From: Oscillospiraceae bacterium
GTDB taxonomy: Bacteria > Bacillota > Clostridia > Oscillospirales > CAG-272
Assembly: GCA_015064505.1 (NCBI GenBank)
Contig: SVSB01000004.1
Span: 19,710 to 83,709 of the forward strand
Reading direction: 5' to 3'
DNA length: 64,000 bases
Shown here: positions 16,901 to 26,500 of the stretch, piece by piece
Layout: every line of letters begins with the position of its first letter
Numbering within the stretch: the stretch's first letter is position 1
The notes under the pieces: model-generated
Databases searched by the model: none
Told to the model about the DNA's origin: nothing
The model's input: only the letters and a program-made list of their open reading frames with translations
Position numbers and translations under genes: made by a program

Positions 16901-17560
16901 TCAATACCCCCTTACACCAACATATGCTGGTCTCGTATCTAATACAGAGTGTTTCTTCTTATTAGCCCTTACATACAGATTCGGGCTACTCTCTATATCA
17001 AAAATAATACTCGCATCTCCACCTACGCCATTGTAATAGTATGAGGAGAGTCAATGAGTGTCGCTATTAGCTCATTACCTATCGGCGTTTCTTCGGCTAT
17101 GTTCCCTTTTTTATAGGTAAGCTCATTTGTAGAAAAACTATAGAATAATTCGTATTCCGTCAATTCATTTATACAACTTAAAGCCTCAATAATGTAATCG
17201 TCATTTTCACTAGATACGATTACCGTATTTCCGCTCGGATCCACATACCCTACAGGATTCCCATAGCAATAGACATAAAGATTAAGGCTCAAGGGGTCGT
17301 TGGGGTTGTAATACGCCCAAGAATCTTGCTGTGTGAATCTACCCGTTGCGGGGTCGTACCAACGTGCGCGGAGGAAGTAAGTTCCCGTTGCTGTATCGAA
17401 GTATTCTCCACAGTAGCGGAAGGGGTTTTGGTCGGAAATCAAGGCGTTTGCGGTGTTGCGGTCATTACCGAAAGCATCGTAATCGTATGTGGTTACGGTA
17501 ATGCGGTCGGAACCGATAGTTCGCACCACGTCACCGTGAGCATTATGGCGGTCAGTCCGT
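16901..17560 (-). pseudogene. Orphan Rhs-repeat C-terminal tip with frameshifted and truncated CT domain
   Basis: Rhs core end: HNAHGDVVRTIGSDRITVTTYDYDAFGN...NPFRYCGEYFDTATGTYFLRARWYDPATGRFTQQDSWAYYNPNDPLSLNLYVYCYGNPVGYVDPSGN; frame stops at 17023, and the alternative frame continues YYNGVGGDASIIFDIESSPNLYVRANKKKHSVLDTRPAYVGVRGY* to 16901. Confidence 0.75.
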
Positions 17561-18154
17561 CTCGCTTGTTTCCTCTTCGTTGCGCGGAGATAATTTCGAT
17601 AAGTTTTCAAGATCCAACCGCCAAACCTCACGGAAGCTTTCTTCATAAACGGTTTCTCCGGTTTTTCCGTCAATGAACGTAAAGGTAACTTTCACGTCAC
17701 AAGGGGCGGTGCCGTTCATCAATTGCGCAATACGGAGGGCGTACAGGGTAGAAAAGGGCATTTTTTCGACCATTGCACTTACGTCCTCCCGATATCCCTC
17801 AAAGGAAACGTGATAATAATCATCGGATATTTTAATGCCCAGTTCTTTTGCCGTGATTATGAACGGTTCGTAAAACTCACAAATGATCTCTTTTTGATCG
17901 GCGGTGATCCCCACTATCAGATCGCCGTTTTTATCCACGTAGGAATTTTCGCGGAAATCGCCAATGTCATCATAAAACGGAAAATGCTCATTAAAAAATT
18001 CGGTCGGCGTTACGGAAAAGTAGCGTTCGCACTCTTCCGGTGTGAAAACAAATTCGGTAATTCTGTTTTTGTAATTATTTACAGCAATGGCTGCAATCGC
18101 TACGATAACGAGTATGCAAATTGAAGCGTATCCAGGTAATAGTCTCTTTCTCAT
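17552..18154 (-). CDS. Hypothetical protein with N-terminal signal/TM (possible former immunity-type partner)
   Basis: ORF start refined to ATG 18154 (MRKRLLPGYASICILVIVAIAAIAVNNYKN...); ends at the Rhs-tip boundary. Confidence 0.6.
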   Translation of the reverse strand: MRKRLLPGYASICILVIVAIAAIAVNNYKNRITEFVFTPEECERYFSVTPTEFFNEHFPFYDDIGDFRENSYVDKNGDLIVGITADQKEIICEFYEPFIITAKELGIKISDDYYHVSFEGYREDVSAMVEKMPFSTLYALRIAQLMNGTAPCDVKVTFTFIDGKTGETVYEESFREVWRLDLENLSKLSPRNEEETSETD

Positions 18155-18263
18155 AAACAACTCCGATTGAAGGCCGGCTCGTGACGGGGACGCGGTTCTG
18201 TGCGTTCCCGTTCGGTGTGGTGAAGCGTTCTTCACTTTTTGTAAAGACCGAGCGCCGGTCGGA

Positions 18264-19031
18264 TTATAAGGATCTCATAAAATCGCAGAAGCTCTTAAGG
18301 CTTTCCGGCGTTTTCTCTCCACCACCCTCAAAGGACACGGTGGCGTCGTATCCTCCCTTGCGGAGATAGTCGATAAACTGCCCGTAATCAGCGCCGTCGT
18401 CGGGGGTGGGAAGGGTACGTTTGCAGGGGGAAGCTACGTGGGTGTGAAAAATGTTTTTTGCCAAAGTCTCAAGCTTTGACATCTTCTCACCATTCTGCAT
18501 AAGGTGGTAGTAATCAACGTGGGAGCCAACGTTGTCGCAGCCCGTCATTTCGGCAAGCCTTGCTGCGTCCTCGGCATAGTTGATTATATTGCATTCCGCG
18601 GTGCGCAGAGGTTCTATGCATACCCATTGCCCGTGCTTTTTTGCTACTTGCGCAAATATTTGCGTGACCCTTACAAGCTGCTCCATCGCCTCGTCAAAGT
18701 CAAAGCCCTCGGGCACCTCCTTTGCCTTGGAGGAGCCGAAAACGAGCATTTTAACGCCCAGCTTTGCCAGCTTTGCAAAGCTGCTTTCGGAAAAATCGCG
18801 TATTTTTTCGTAATCCACGTCGGGCCCCGTGAGACGAAGGTCCGGAGGAACGAGTCCGTTGCAGGCGTAGAAAAAGCCCTCGGGCAAGGTGCTTTTGAGA
18901 GCAAGCATATTCTTAAATGCCGCCTCGTCTGATTTTGCGAGCTCCCAATTGCTTACTTCAACGAAATCAAGGCCCGATTCGTATGCGGTTTTTATCATAG
19001 CGGGGTTCGTAGTGCAAATTCCGATTTTCAT
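18264..19031 (-). CDS. Sugar phosphate isomerase/epimerase (xylose isomerase-like TIM barrel)
   Basis: MKIGICTTNPAMIKTAYESGLDFVEVSNWELA...HGQWVCIEPLRTAECNIINYAEDAARLAEMTGCDNVGSHVDYYHL. Confidence 0.85.
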   Translation of the reverse strand: MKIGICTTNPAMIKTAYESGLDFVEVSNWELAKSDEAAFKNMLALKSTLPEGFFYACNGLVPPDLRLTGPDVDYEKIRDFSESSFAKLAKLGVKMLVFGSSKAKEVPEGFDFDEAMEQLVRVTQIFAQVAKKHGQWVCIEPLRTAECNIINYAEDAARLAEMTGCDNVGSHVDYYHLMQNGEKMSKLETLAKNIFHTHVASPCKRTLPTPDDGADYGQFIDYLRKGGYDATVSFEGGGEKTPESLKSFCDFMRSL

Positions 19032-19188
19032 AAAGTTCTCCTGCTACGGTGCGTGTCGTGTGTTTTTAATTTAGCATATTTAGAACGTAAAGTCAACGGT
19101 TTCGCCACGGAGTTTTGCCGCTTTCCCACAGAGAGCTACGGCATTTTATTACTTAATAATAATATAATTAAAATATCTTGCAAAGGCA

Positions 19189-19217
19189 TTGAAAAAGCGG
19201 AAATACTATGGTATAAT
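19189..19217 (+). promoter_or_regulatory. Sigma-70/A-type promoter
   Basis: TTGAAA - 17 bp - TATAAT upstream of the 19265 ORF and alr. Confidence 0.75.
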
Positions 19218-19264
19218 AGCACGATAATAAGTATCTTGGAAAAGTATGCACACAGGAGGCGCGG

Positions 19265-19792
19265 ATGGATAACGGTGTCGGTATATTCGGCTATTCCCGC
19301 AGGGCGAAGAGACGCGGGGCTTACTTGCGCAAATGCGTGATGACGGCCGTGCTGTGGGTCCTTTTGGCGCTTGTAAACGGCTATGCGGCCTTGTGGCTGG
19401 GTTCTCCCGCCGCCATCGGCTTTGCCGTGATAATTGAAATAACCGTTATTTTGCTTACTCTTCCCAACTTCAGGCTTGAATACGATTATGAGATCGAGGA
19501 TGGCGTTTTTACCGTTGCAAAAATTAACGGCGTCTCTCGCCGCAAGGTGCTTACCTCCTTTTCCCTCCGCGATGCGGTGCTCCTTGCGCCCTTAAGCGAC
19601 GACGTGCTCCGCAAATGCGAAAACGAGCGTCCCGCAAGGGCACTTGACGTTACGAGCGGCTTTGAGCCCGAAAACAGAGCGGCGGTGCTTTATCCCGACG
19701 AAAAGGGAAGGCTTACGCTTCTTCTGTTCGATGCAAACGAAAGATTCTTCAAGGCGGCAAGATTTTACTGTCCTGCGGCTATGCGCCGCTGA
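19265..19792 (+). CDS. Hypothetical protein with two TM helices
   Basis: 175 aa; RBS aggagg upstream; hydrophobic segments VLWVLLALVNGYAALWLG and AIGFAVIIEITVILLTL. Confidence 0.75.
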   Translation: MDNGVGIFGYSRRAKRRGAYLRKCVMTAVLWVLLALVNGYAALWLGSPAAIGFAVIIEITVILLTLPNFRLEYDYEIEDGVFTVAKINGVSRRKVLTSFSLRDAVLLAPLSDDVLRKCENERPARALDVTSGFEPENRAAVLYPDEKGRLTLLLFDANERFFKAARFYCPAAMRR

Positions 19793-19806
19793 CAGGAGGC
19801 GATTAC

Positions 19807-20943
19807 ATGCAAAACAAAGAAATTTTGAAAACATATGCAAAAATAGATCTGGGAGCACTTGAGCATAATTATCTTGCTATCAAGGCTCACATAGATAAGG
19901 ATACCCCCCAATGCCGGGTTATGTGCGTGGTTAAGGCGGATGCCTACGGTCACGGTGCGGAGAACTGCGTGAAGCGGCTGGCGGGTCTTGGGGTGCGGCG
20001 CTTTGGCGTTTCCTGCATTGAGGAGGCCCGTCAGGTACGCCGCTTTGCCCCCGAAAACAGCGATATTCTCATCCTTGGCTACACTCCCGTGGAGAACGCG
20101 GGGGAGCTTGCGGAGAGCGGATATATCCAGACCGTCTACAGTCCCGAATACGGCAGGGCGCTATCGTGCGCCGCCGTTGAGGCAGGGCAGACCGTCAGAG
20201 TGCATATCAAGGTAGACACGGGAATGAACCGAATCGGCTTTTCTGCGCTTGACGGAGCGGCTTGCGCCGAGGAGATAAGCAAGGTGACGGAGCTTGGCGG
20301 CATTCGTGCCGAGGGAATATTCACCCACTTTGCCTGTGCAGACGGGGCGATCGAGGAAACGGAGCGGCAGCACGATCTGTTCGCGGGCGTGCTTGATGCT
20401 CTTGGGGAAAAGGTGAAGGGGCTGTGCGTTCACTGCTGTAACAGTGCGGCGGCAATGCGCTTCCCCGAGTACAGGCACGATATGGTGCGCGTTGGCATCA
20501 TTCTTTACGGGCTTTCCCCCGATAGGGAGCTTGCGTTGCCCGTAAGCCTTGAGCCCGTTATGACCTTTATGACCACGGTCATCCACGTGCATTCCCTGAA
20601 GGCGGGGGAGAGGATAAGCTACGGCGGAAGCTATACGGCGGAGAGGGATATGCGCGTTGCCACTCTCGGAGTCGGATATGCAGACGGTTTTCTCCGCGCA
20701 TTCTCCGGCGGCGGTCAGGTGCTTATAAACGGCAGCCCCGCGCCCGTCGTTGGCAGAGTCTGTATGGATCAGTGCATGGTGGATATCGGAGATCGCGAGG
20801 TGCGTCCGGGCGACGTTGCCGTGATCTTTGACAGCGAGGGCAAAAATATAGAAAAGCTTGCGGCATCCGCAGATACCATCTGCTACGAGCTCGTTTGCCT
20901 CGTTGGAAAGCGAGTAAAGAGGATATCCGCAGAAAACCCATAA
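19807..20943 (+). CDS. alr: Alanine racemase
   Basis: KTYAKIDLGALEHNYLAIK, CVVKADAYGHGAE (PLP Lys), HIKVDTGMNRIGF, YGGSYTAERDMRVATLGVGYADG. Confidence 0.95.
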   Translation: MQNKEILKTYAKIDLGALEHNYLAIKAHIDKDTPQCRVMCVVKADAYGHGAENCVKRLAGLGVRRFGVSCIEEARQVRRFAPENSDILILGYTPVENAGELAESGYIQTVYSPEYGRALSCAAVEAGQTVRVHIKVDTGMNRIGFSALDGAACAEEISKVTELGGIRAEGIFTHFACADGAIEETERQHDLFAGVLDALGEKVKGLCVHCCNSAAAMRFPEYRHDMVRVGIILYGLSPDRELALPVSLEPVMTFMTTVIHVHSLKAGERISYGGSYTAERDMRVATLGVGYADGFLRAFSGGGQVLINGSPAPVVGRVCMDQCMVDIGDREVRPGDVAVIFDSEGKNIEKLAASADTICYELVCLVGKRVKRISAENP

Positions 20944-20983
20944 GCGTGCGCTTGCACAACAAAAGTACACAAAAGGAATTTTA

Positions 20984-22426
20984 ATGGACAAGAACAACCA
21001 AAACCAAACGAATACCAACAGGCATAAATGGCGGCCGTTCGTTCTTATTATGGCTCTTGCAGTGTGCGTTGCCTCCGCCTTCGTTGTGGGCAGAGGAATG
21101 AACGCCCCGACAACGGAGCAATCGCCTACGACGGAGGAGACCGTGAAAACTCTCGGCGCCGTTAAACCGCCGGACGAGACCGTGATGGTATATCCCGGAT
21201 CGGTTGCGGATTTTGAGGGCGGCAGCTTCAAGATACTGGTTGCCGACAAGGAGCGCAATACGGGCTTTGACGGCGACAGCGCTCCAACGATACTTTCCCG
21301 CATAGACGCCGACGAGGGGCAGATGCTTGCTTTTGATCTTAATATAGACCTTAAGGTGGTAAGACTTGCGGATCCCGTTGCTTACGTTATGGCGGCTCAC
21401 GCCGCAAACGAGGGAGATACGGCGGATCTGCTCGTGCTTGACCTGTTCGTTGAGAACACCTCGGAGCTTAACCACCACGCGGCGGATCTGCTTGCGGGAG
21501 GTCTGCTTGCGGATCTCAACCGAGTGGAGAACGTACACCTTGACGGAGACGGTTATTATACCGATATAAATACGGCGCTCTCCGTCCGCGGCAAGACGTT
21601 TCTTGCGGCATCGGATGCCACCGCAGGCTTCCGTGACTCTCTTGTGGGAGTGATATTTGATAAAGAGCAGCTGGACGTTGCTCCTTCCGAGCTTGCGGCA
21701 ACGGTGGAAAGCGGAAAATGGACTCTTGATACCCTCCACGGCATCGTGAAGGAGCAAAGCGGGAACGGCGTATATACCGACTGCAACGAGGCGGTGGTGT
21801 GGATGCTGGGAATGGGAGCAAGGGATGCGGTCCCAACCGAGGACGGATTCCGCGTTTCCGTTACCGAGAACGGCGCCGTGGAGCTGTTCGGCAAGCTGAA
21901 GGGCTCACTGTACGGCAACGTGAGCTCAAAGGGTGTTGTGGGCAGTGCCGACGCGGTGTTCCGCCAGGGCACCGTCGGTGAATTCGGCACCCTTGATACC
22001 GCCACCTACGGTATGCTCCCTCTGCCAAAGGCAACCGAGCAGGGGAGCTACGTGTCCGTTGCGGATCCGAGCAGGGCAACGGTCATGGCTATCACCTCCT
22101 TCTGCGACGACAGGGAGCGCAGCGGTACGGTGATGGATAATCTGGTAAAGCGCACGGCAGAGCATTTTGCCGAGGCTTACATAAACGACGTTTCAAGAGG
22201 GGATACGGTCAGCCGTGCAAGCATTGAAAAAATGTTTGAGAGCCGTTCCGTGTGCGTAATTGCGGTGCTGGGTTATCCCGACACGCTGGAAGACGCCTGC
22301 GAAACGCTGATACTCGGCAAAAACACGGACCTTAACGCCTTCCTGAAGCAAAGAAGTTACTTTTTGCAGAACGCTCTTGACATTATCGTTTCCGATATTG
22401 CAGGGGACGAGGATGCAGAGCAATAA
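20984..22426 (+). CDS. Membrane-anchored extracellular solute-binding-like protein
   Basis: 480 aa with signal anchor RPFVLIMALAVCVASAFVVG; SBP-like features (MVYPGSVADFEGGSFKILV..., DADEGQMLAFDLNIDL); weak call. Confidence 0.5.
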   Translation: MDKNNQNQTNTNRHKWRPFVLIMALAVCVASAFVVGRGMNAPTTEQSPTTEETVKTLGAVKPPDETVMVYPGSVADFEGGSFKILVADKERNTGFDGDSAPTILSRIDADEGQMLAFDLNIDLKVVRLADPVAYVMAAHAANEGDTADLLVLDLFVENTSELNHHAADLLAGGLLADLNRVENVHLDGDGYYTDINTALSVRGKTFLAASDATAGFRDSLVGVIFDKEQLDVAPSELAATVESGKWTLDTLHGIVKEQSGNGVYTDCNEAVVWMLGMGARDAVPTEDGFRVSVTENGAVELFGKLKGSLYGNVSSKGVVGSADAVFRQGTVGEFGTLDTATYGMLPLPKATEQGSYVSVADPSRATVMAITSFCDDRERSGTVMDNLVKRTAEHFAEAYINDVSRGDTVSRASIEKMFESRSVCVIAVLGYPDTLEDACETLILGKNTDLNAFLKQRSYFLQNALDIIVSDIAGDEDAEQ

Positions 22427-22469
22427 AAAAGATAATGAAAGATGGGCAAAGCCCGGAAAGGAACATAAA

Positions 22470-24263
22470 ATGGCAAATTTACTTTCAGAAAACGATAAGA
22501 GGACGTGCCGTTGCGGCGAGCTTACCGAAAACGATATCGGCAAGACCGTGACGGTCATGGGTTGGACCCAGCGCCAGCGCGACCTGGGACAGCTTATATT
22601 CATCGATCTCCGCGACCGCAGCGGAATCATCCAGCTTTCCTTTGACAAGAATACCGACGAAAAGAGCTTTGAGACCGCGTACGGAGTAAGATCCGAGACG
22701 GTGCTTATGGCAAAGGGCGTTGTGCGCAGCAGAGGAGAGGGCGCCATCAACCGCAAGATACCTACCGGTGCTATCGAGGTTGCGGTTAAGGAGCTTACGG
22801 TTCTTTCCCGTTCCGAGACGCCTCCCTTTGAGATCGTGGAGAACAGCCAGGTGCGCCCCGAGCTCCGTATGCGTTACCGCTATCTTGACCTCCGCCGTCC
22901 CGATCTTGCGAAAAACATTATCGCAAGAAGCAAAATAGCGCAGATCACCAGAGAGTACTATATGGGTGAGGGCTTCCTTGAAATAGAAACCCCCAACCTT
23001 ATCGGACCTACCCCCGAGGGCGCACGTGACTATCTTGTTCCCAGCCGCGTTCACCCCGGCAAGTTCTACGCGCTTCCCCAGTCTCCTCAGCTTTACAAGC
23101 AGCTTTTGATGGTATCGGGCTTTGACCGCTATTTCCAGCTTGCCCGTTGCTTCCGCGACGAGGACCTGCGCGTTGACCGTCAGCCCGAGTTCACCCAGAT
23201 AGATACCGAGTATTCCTTCGTTACCCAGGAGGACGTTATTGCCACCACCGAGGGATACCTCAAGAAGGTATGGAAGGAATTCAGAGGCGAGGATATAGAG
23301 CTTCCCCTGCCCCGTCTTACTTATGCGGAGGCAATGGAGCGCTTTGGCTCCGATAAGCCCGACGTGCGCTTCGGCTTTGAGCTGAGGAACATCTCCGATA
23401 TCGCAGGCAAGACTTCCTTCAAGGTATTTGCAGGCTGCGTTGAGAACGGCGGAAGCGTTCGCGCCATCAACGTAAAGGGCGGCGGATCTATGCCACGCAA
23501 GGAGATAGACGGCCTCGGCGAGTTCGTAAAGACCTACAAGGCAAAGGGTATGGCTTGGTATAAGATGAATAAGGGCGAGGTTTCCTCCTCTTACGCCAAG
23601 TTCCTTACCGAGGAAGAGAATAACGCCATCCTCAAGGCAATGGAATTTGAGGACGGCGACCTTATCTGCATCGTTGCGGATAAGGACAGCGTGGTATTTG
23701 ACGCCCTGGGCGCGCTCAGATGCGAGTGCGCAAAGCGCCTGGGTCTGCTTGACCCCATGGAGACGAAGCTTCTTTGGGTAACGGACTTCCCCCTCTTTGA
23801 ATACTCCGAGGAGGACGGCAGATACTATGCAAAGCACCACCCCTTCACCATGCCCAATCCCGAGGATCTGGATAAGCTGGAGAGCGACCGCGGAAACGTT
23901 CGTGCCATCGCCTACGATATCGTTATGAACGGTACCGAGATCGGCGGCGGTTCCATCAGAATCCACGATCCCGAGATCCAGCAGAGAATGTTTGCCGCCC
24001 TCGGCTTTACCCCCGAGGAGGCACAGGCAAAGTTCGGCTTCCTGCTTGATGCGTTCAAGTACGGCGTACCTCCTCACGGCGGTCTTGCCTTCGGCTTTGA
24101 CAGACTTGTGACTCTGCTTCTGGGTCTTGAGGATATCCGCGACGTTATAGCCTTCCCCAAGGCGCAGAACGCTTCCGAGCTTATGACCAAGTGCCCTGCA
24201 GAAGCTGATGCAAAGGCTCTTGACGAGCTTTCCATCGCTATCACCCGCAAAGAGGAAGAGTAA
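22470..24263 (+). CDS. aspS: Aspartate--tRNA ligase
   Basis: TCRCGELTENDIGKTVTVMGWTQRQRDLGQLIFIDLRDRSGIIQL, RYRYLDLRRPDL, ARCFRDEDLRVDRQPEFTQID, FGFDRLVTLLLG; start refined to ATG 22470. Confidence 0.97.
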   Translation: MANLLSENDKRTCRCGELTENDIGKTVTVMGWTQRQRDLGQLIFIDLRDRSGIIQLSFDKNTDEKSFETAYGVRSETVLMAKGVVRSRGEGAINRKIPTGAIEVAVKELTVLSRSETPPFEIVENSQVRPELRMRYRYLDLRRPDLAKNIIARSKIAQITREYYMGEGFLEIETPNLIGPTPEGARDYLVPSRVHPGKFYALPQSPQLYKQLLMVSGFDRYFQLARCFRDEDLRVDRQPEFTQIDTEYSFVTQEDVIATTEGYLKKVWKEFRGEDIELPLPRLTYAEAMERFGSDKPDVRFGFELRNISDIAGKTSFKVFAGCVENGGSVRAINVKGGGSMPRKEIDGLGEFVKTYKAKGMAWYKMNKGEVSSSYAKFLTEEENNAILKAMEFEDGDLICIVADKDSVVFDALGALRCECAKRLGLLDPMETKLLWVTDFPLFEYSEEDGRYYAKHHPFTMPNPEDLDKLESDRGNVRAIAYDIVMNGTEIGGGSIRIHDPEIQQRMFAALGFTPEEAQAKFGFLLDAFKYGVPPHGGLAFGFDRLVTLLLGLEDIRDVIAFPKAQNASELMTKCPAEADAKALDELSIAITRKEEE

Positions 24264-24271
24264 AACGGGGT

Positions 24272-25189
24272 ATGCAGAATACTTCAACTCGCCCCTTCGG
24301 CGTTCTTCTGATAGATAAGCCGGAGAATATGACGAGCCACAATGCGGTTAACCGCGTGCGCAGGCTGTATAACACCCGCGAGGTGGGTCATACGGGCACC
24401 CTTGACCCTATGGCAACGGGACTTCTCGTTTTGCTGGTGGGCAGAGCAGTGAAGGCATCGGAGTATTTTTCCGAGGGCGATAAGGGATACGAAGCCCGTA
24501 TGCGCCTCGGTATGATAAGCGACACGGAGGATATATGGGGGCAGACGGAGAAAACCGCCGCCCCCATCCCCGCGAGGGAAAGGGTGCTTGAATGCGCACG
24601 ATCCTTTTGCGGAGATATCCTTCAGGTGCCTCCCATGTACAGCGCTCTCAAAAGAGACGGGCAAAAGCTCGTTGATCTTGCAAGAAGCGGCAAGACGGTG
24701 GAGCGTGAGCCCCGCCCGGTCACCGTATATTCCCTTGAGGCGGATGCAATATCCGACGAGGAATACAGCCTGAGTATATCCTGCTCCAAGGGCACGTATA
24801 TACGCACCCTTTGCGCGGATATAGGTGCCGCACTCGGATGCGGAGGGGTAATGAGCGCACTGAGGCGCACCGCCGCCTGCGGTTTTTCCGTTGAGAAGGC
24901 TCACACCTTTGATGAGCTGGAGCAGATGACGGAAGAGGAACGGGACGCGTTGCTTCTGCCAACGGAGGCGGCGTTTTCCCATCTGCCGCGGGTATATCTT
25001 ACGGAGTTTTTTGCAACTCTTGCAAAGCGCGGTAATCAGATATATCAGCATAAGATAGGAACGGATATGCCCTTGGGCACGAGGGTATTGCTGTTCGATA
25101 AAGACGGCTTTTTTGCATTCGGTGAGGTAAAAAGCTTCCCCGAGGGAAGCGCAATAAAGCCGATAAAACAGATAAGACTTGATTTTTGA
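24272..25189 (+). CDS. truB: tRNA pseudouridine(55) synthase
   Basis: GVLLIDKPENMTSHNAVNRVRRLYNTREVGHTGTLDPMATGLLVL. Confidence 0.96.
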   Translation: MQNTSTRPFGVLLIDKPENMTSHNAVNRVRRLYNTREVGHTGTLDPMATGLLVLLVGRAVKASEYFSEGDKGYEARMRLGMISDTEDIWGQTEKTAAPIPARERVLECARSFCGDILQVPPMYSALKRDGQKLVDLARSGKTVEREPRPVTVYSLEADAISDEEYSLSISCSKGTYIRTLCADIGAALGCGGVMSALRRTAACGFSVEKAHTFDELEQMTEEERDALLLPTEAAFSHLPRVYLTEFFATLAKRGNQIYQHKIGTDMPLGTRVLLFDKDGFFAFGEVKSFPEGSAIKPIKQIRLDF

Positions 25190-25196
25190 GGTGGAT

Positions 25197-26003
25197 ATGT
25201 TCAGACCTGTACGGGCAGAAAACGGAGTTGTATTCTACCGAAGCGATATGCTTGGGGAGGTCATACACGGCTTTTCCGCCCGTATAGGCGGAGTATCCCG
25301 ATTGACGCACACCGCCTGCCTCAATCTTGCCTTTGGGCGCGGAGATGAGGATGAAACGGTGTTAAAAAACACGGAGCTGTTTGCTGATGCCGTTGGCTTT
25401 GATGCAAAACGGCTCGTTTCCGTACCCCAGATACATTCCTCAAGGATATTCACCGTTACGGAGGATATGCTCGGAGAGGGAGTCTACAGAAAAGCCACTG
25501 CTGAGGGGGACGGATATATTATTACGGAGCGGGGAATGTTTGCGGCGGTAAAGACCGCAGACTGCGTTCCCGTACTGCTTTACGATCCCGCAGAAAAAAT
25601 ATGCGCCGCCGTTCACGCGGGCTGGCGCGGCACCTTCGCTCTCATTGCCGCAGGGGCAGTGGGGCGAATGAAGGAGCTTGGCTGTAAGGCGGATAATATC
25701 CGCGTTGCCATCGGTCCCGCCATCGTAGGTGCTTGCTACGAGGTTGGCAAAGAGGTGGCGGATGCCGCCATAGGGGCTCTCGGAGAAAAGGCAGAGCACG
25801 TGCTCGTGCGCGGCAGATCGGAGGGAAAATACCTCTGCGATCTGAAAACCGCCAACAGCATCATCCTTTGCAACGCGGGAGTTAAAAAAGAAAATATCGA
25901 CGTTTGCGGCCTTTGCACCCATTGCGAGAGGGAAACCTTCTATTCCCATCGCGCAAGCGGAGGCGTGCGGGGCACTATGATGTCTGTTATAGGTATGAAA
26001 TAA
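25197..26003 (+). CDS. pgeF: Polyphenol oxidase/laccase-domain (YfiH) family protein
   Basis: VPQIHSSRIF, TADCVPVLLYDPAEKICAAVHAGWRGT, AIGPAIVGACYEVG, HCERETFYSHRASGG. Confidence 0.9.
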   Translation: MFRPVRAENGVVFYRSDMLGEVIHGFSARIGGVSRLTHTACLNLAFGRGDEDETVLKNTELFADAVGFDAKRLVSVPQIHSSRIFTVTEDMLGEGVYRKATAEGDGYIITERGMFAAVKTADCVPVLLYDPAEKICAAVHAGWRGTFALIAAGAVGRMKELGCKADNIRVAIGPAIVGACYEVGKEVADAAIGALGEKAEHVLVRGRSEGKYLCDLKTANSIILCNAGVKKENIDVCGLCTHCERETFYSHRASGGVRGTMMSVIGMK

Positions 26004-26500
26004 TGAAAGAGATCACCTGCTGTTTTACGGGGCATCGGCATATTGCCGCAGAGGATATATCGCCCCTGAAGGAGCTTTTGCGGTGCGAGGTGGAAAAACG
26101 GTACGCATCGGGCAAAAGAGTATTCTGCGCGGGCGGCGCGCTCGGCTTTGATACTCTTGCGGCGGAGGCGGTCCTTGCGCTGAAGGAAAAGCATGGGAAC
26201 GTAAAGCTGCTACTGTTTTTGCCCTATAAGGATCAGGCAAAGGCGTGGTGTGAGGCGGACAGGCTTAAATACGAAAAGATACTTAAAGAGGCGGACGGCG
26301 TAAGCTATGCGTCGTCCGAATACGTTTCCCAGTGTATGTTCACCCGCAACCGTCAGCTTTGCGATGCATCGTCCGTATGTATCGCGTTTCTTGACCGTGC
26401 CTCGGGAGGCACCTTTTACACGGTAAAATACGCCCGTCAGAACGGGCTTGAGATAGTAAATCTTGCAAAGAAGCTCAGAGGTATAGACGATGAAAATTAA
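26003..26500 (+). CDS. SLOG/DUF1273 (YpsA-like) family protein
   Basis: CCFTGHRHI...FCAGGALGFDTLAAEAVL; start refined to ATG 26003. Confidence 0.8.
   Translation: MKEITCCFTGHRHIAAEDISPLKELLRCEVEKRYASGKRVFCAGGALGFDTLAAEAVLALKEKHGNVKLLLFLPYKDQAKAWCEADRLKYEKILKEADGVSYASSEYVSQCMFTRNRQLCDASSVCIAFLDRASGGTFYTVKYARQNGLEIVNLAKKLRGIDDEN

Noticed and set aside
22485-24287. 600-aa minus-strand ORF opposite aspS
   Set aside because: Antisense shadow ORF caused by codon bias; no recognisable domain
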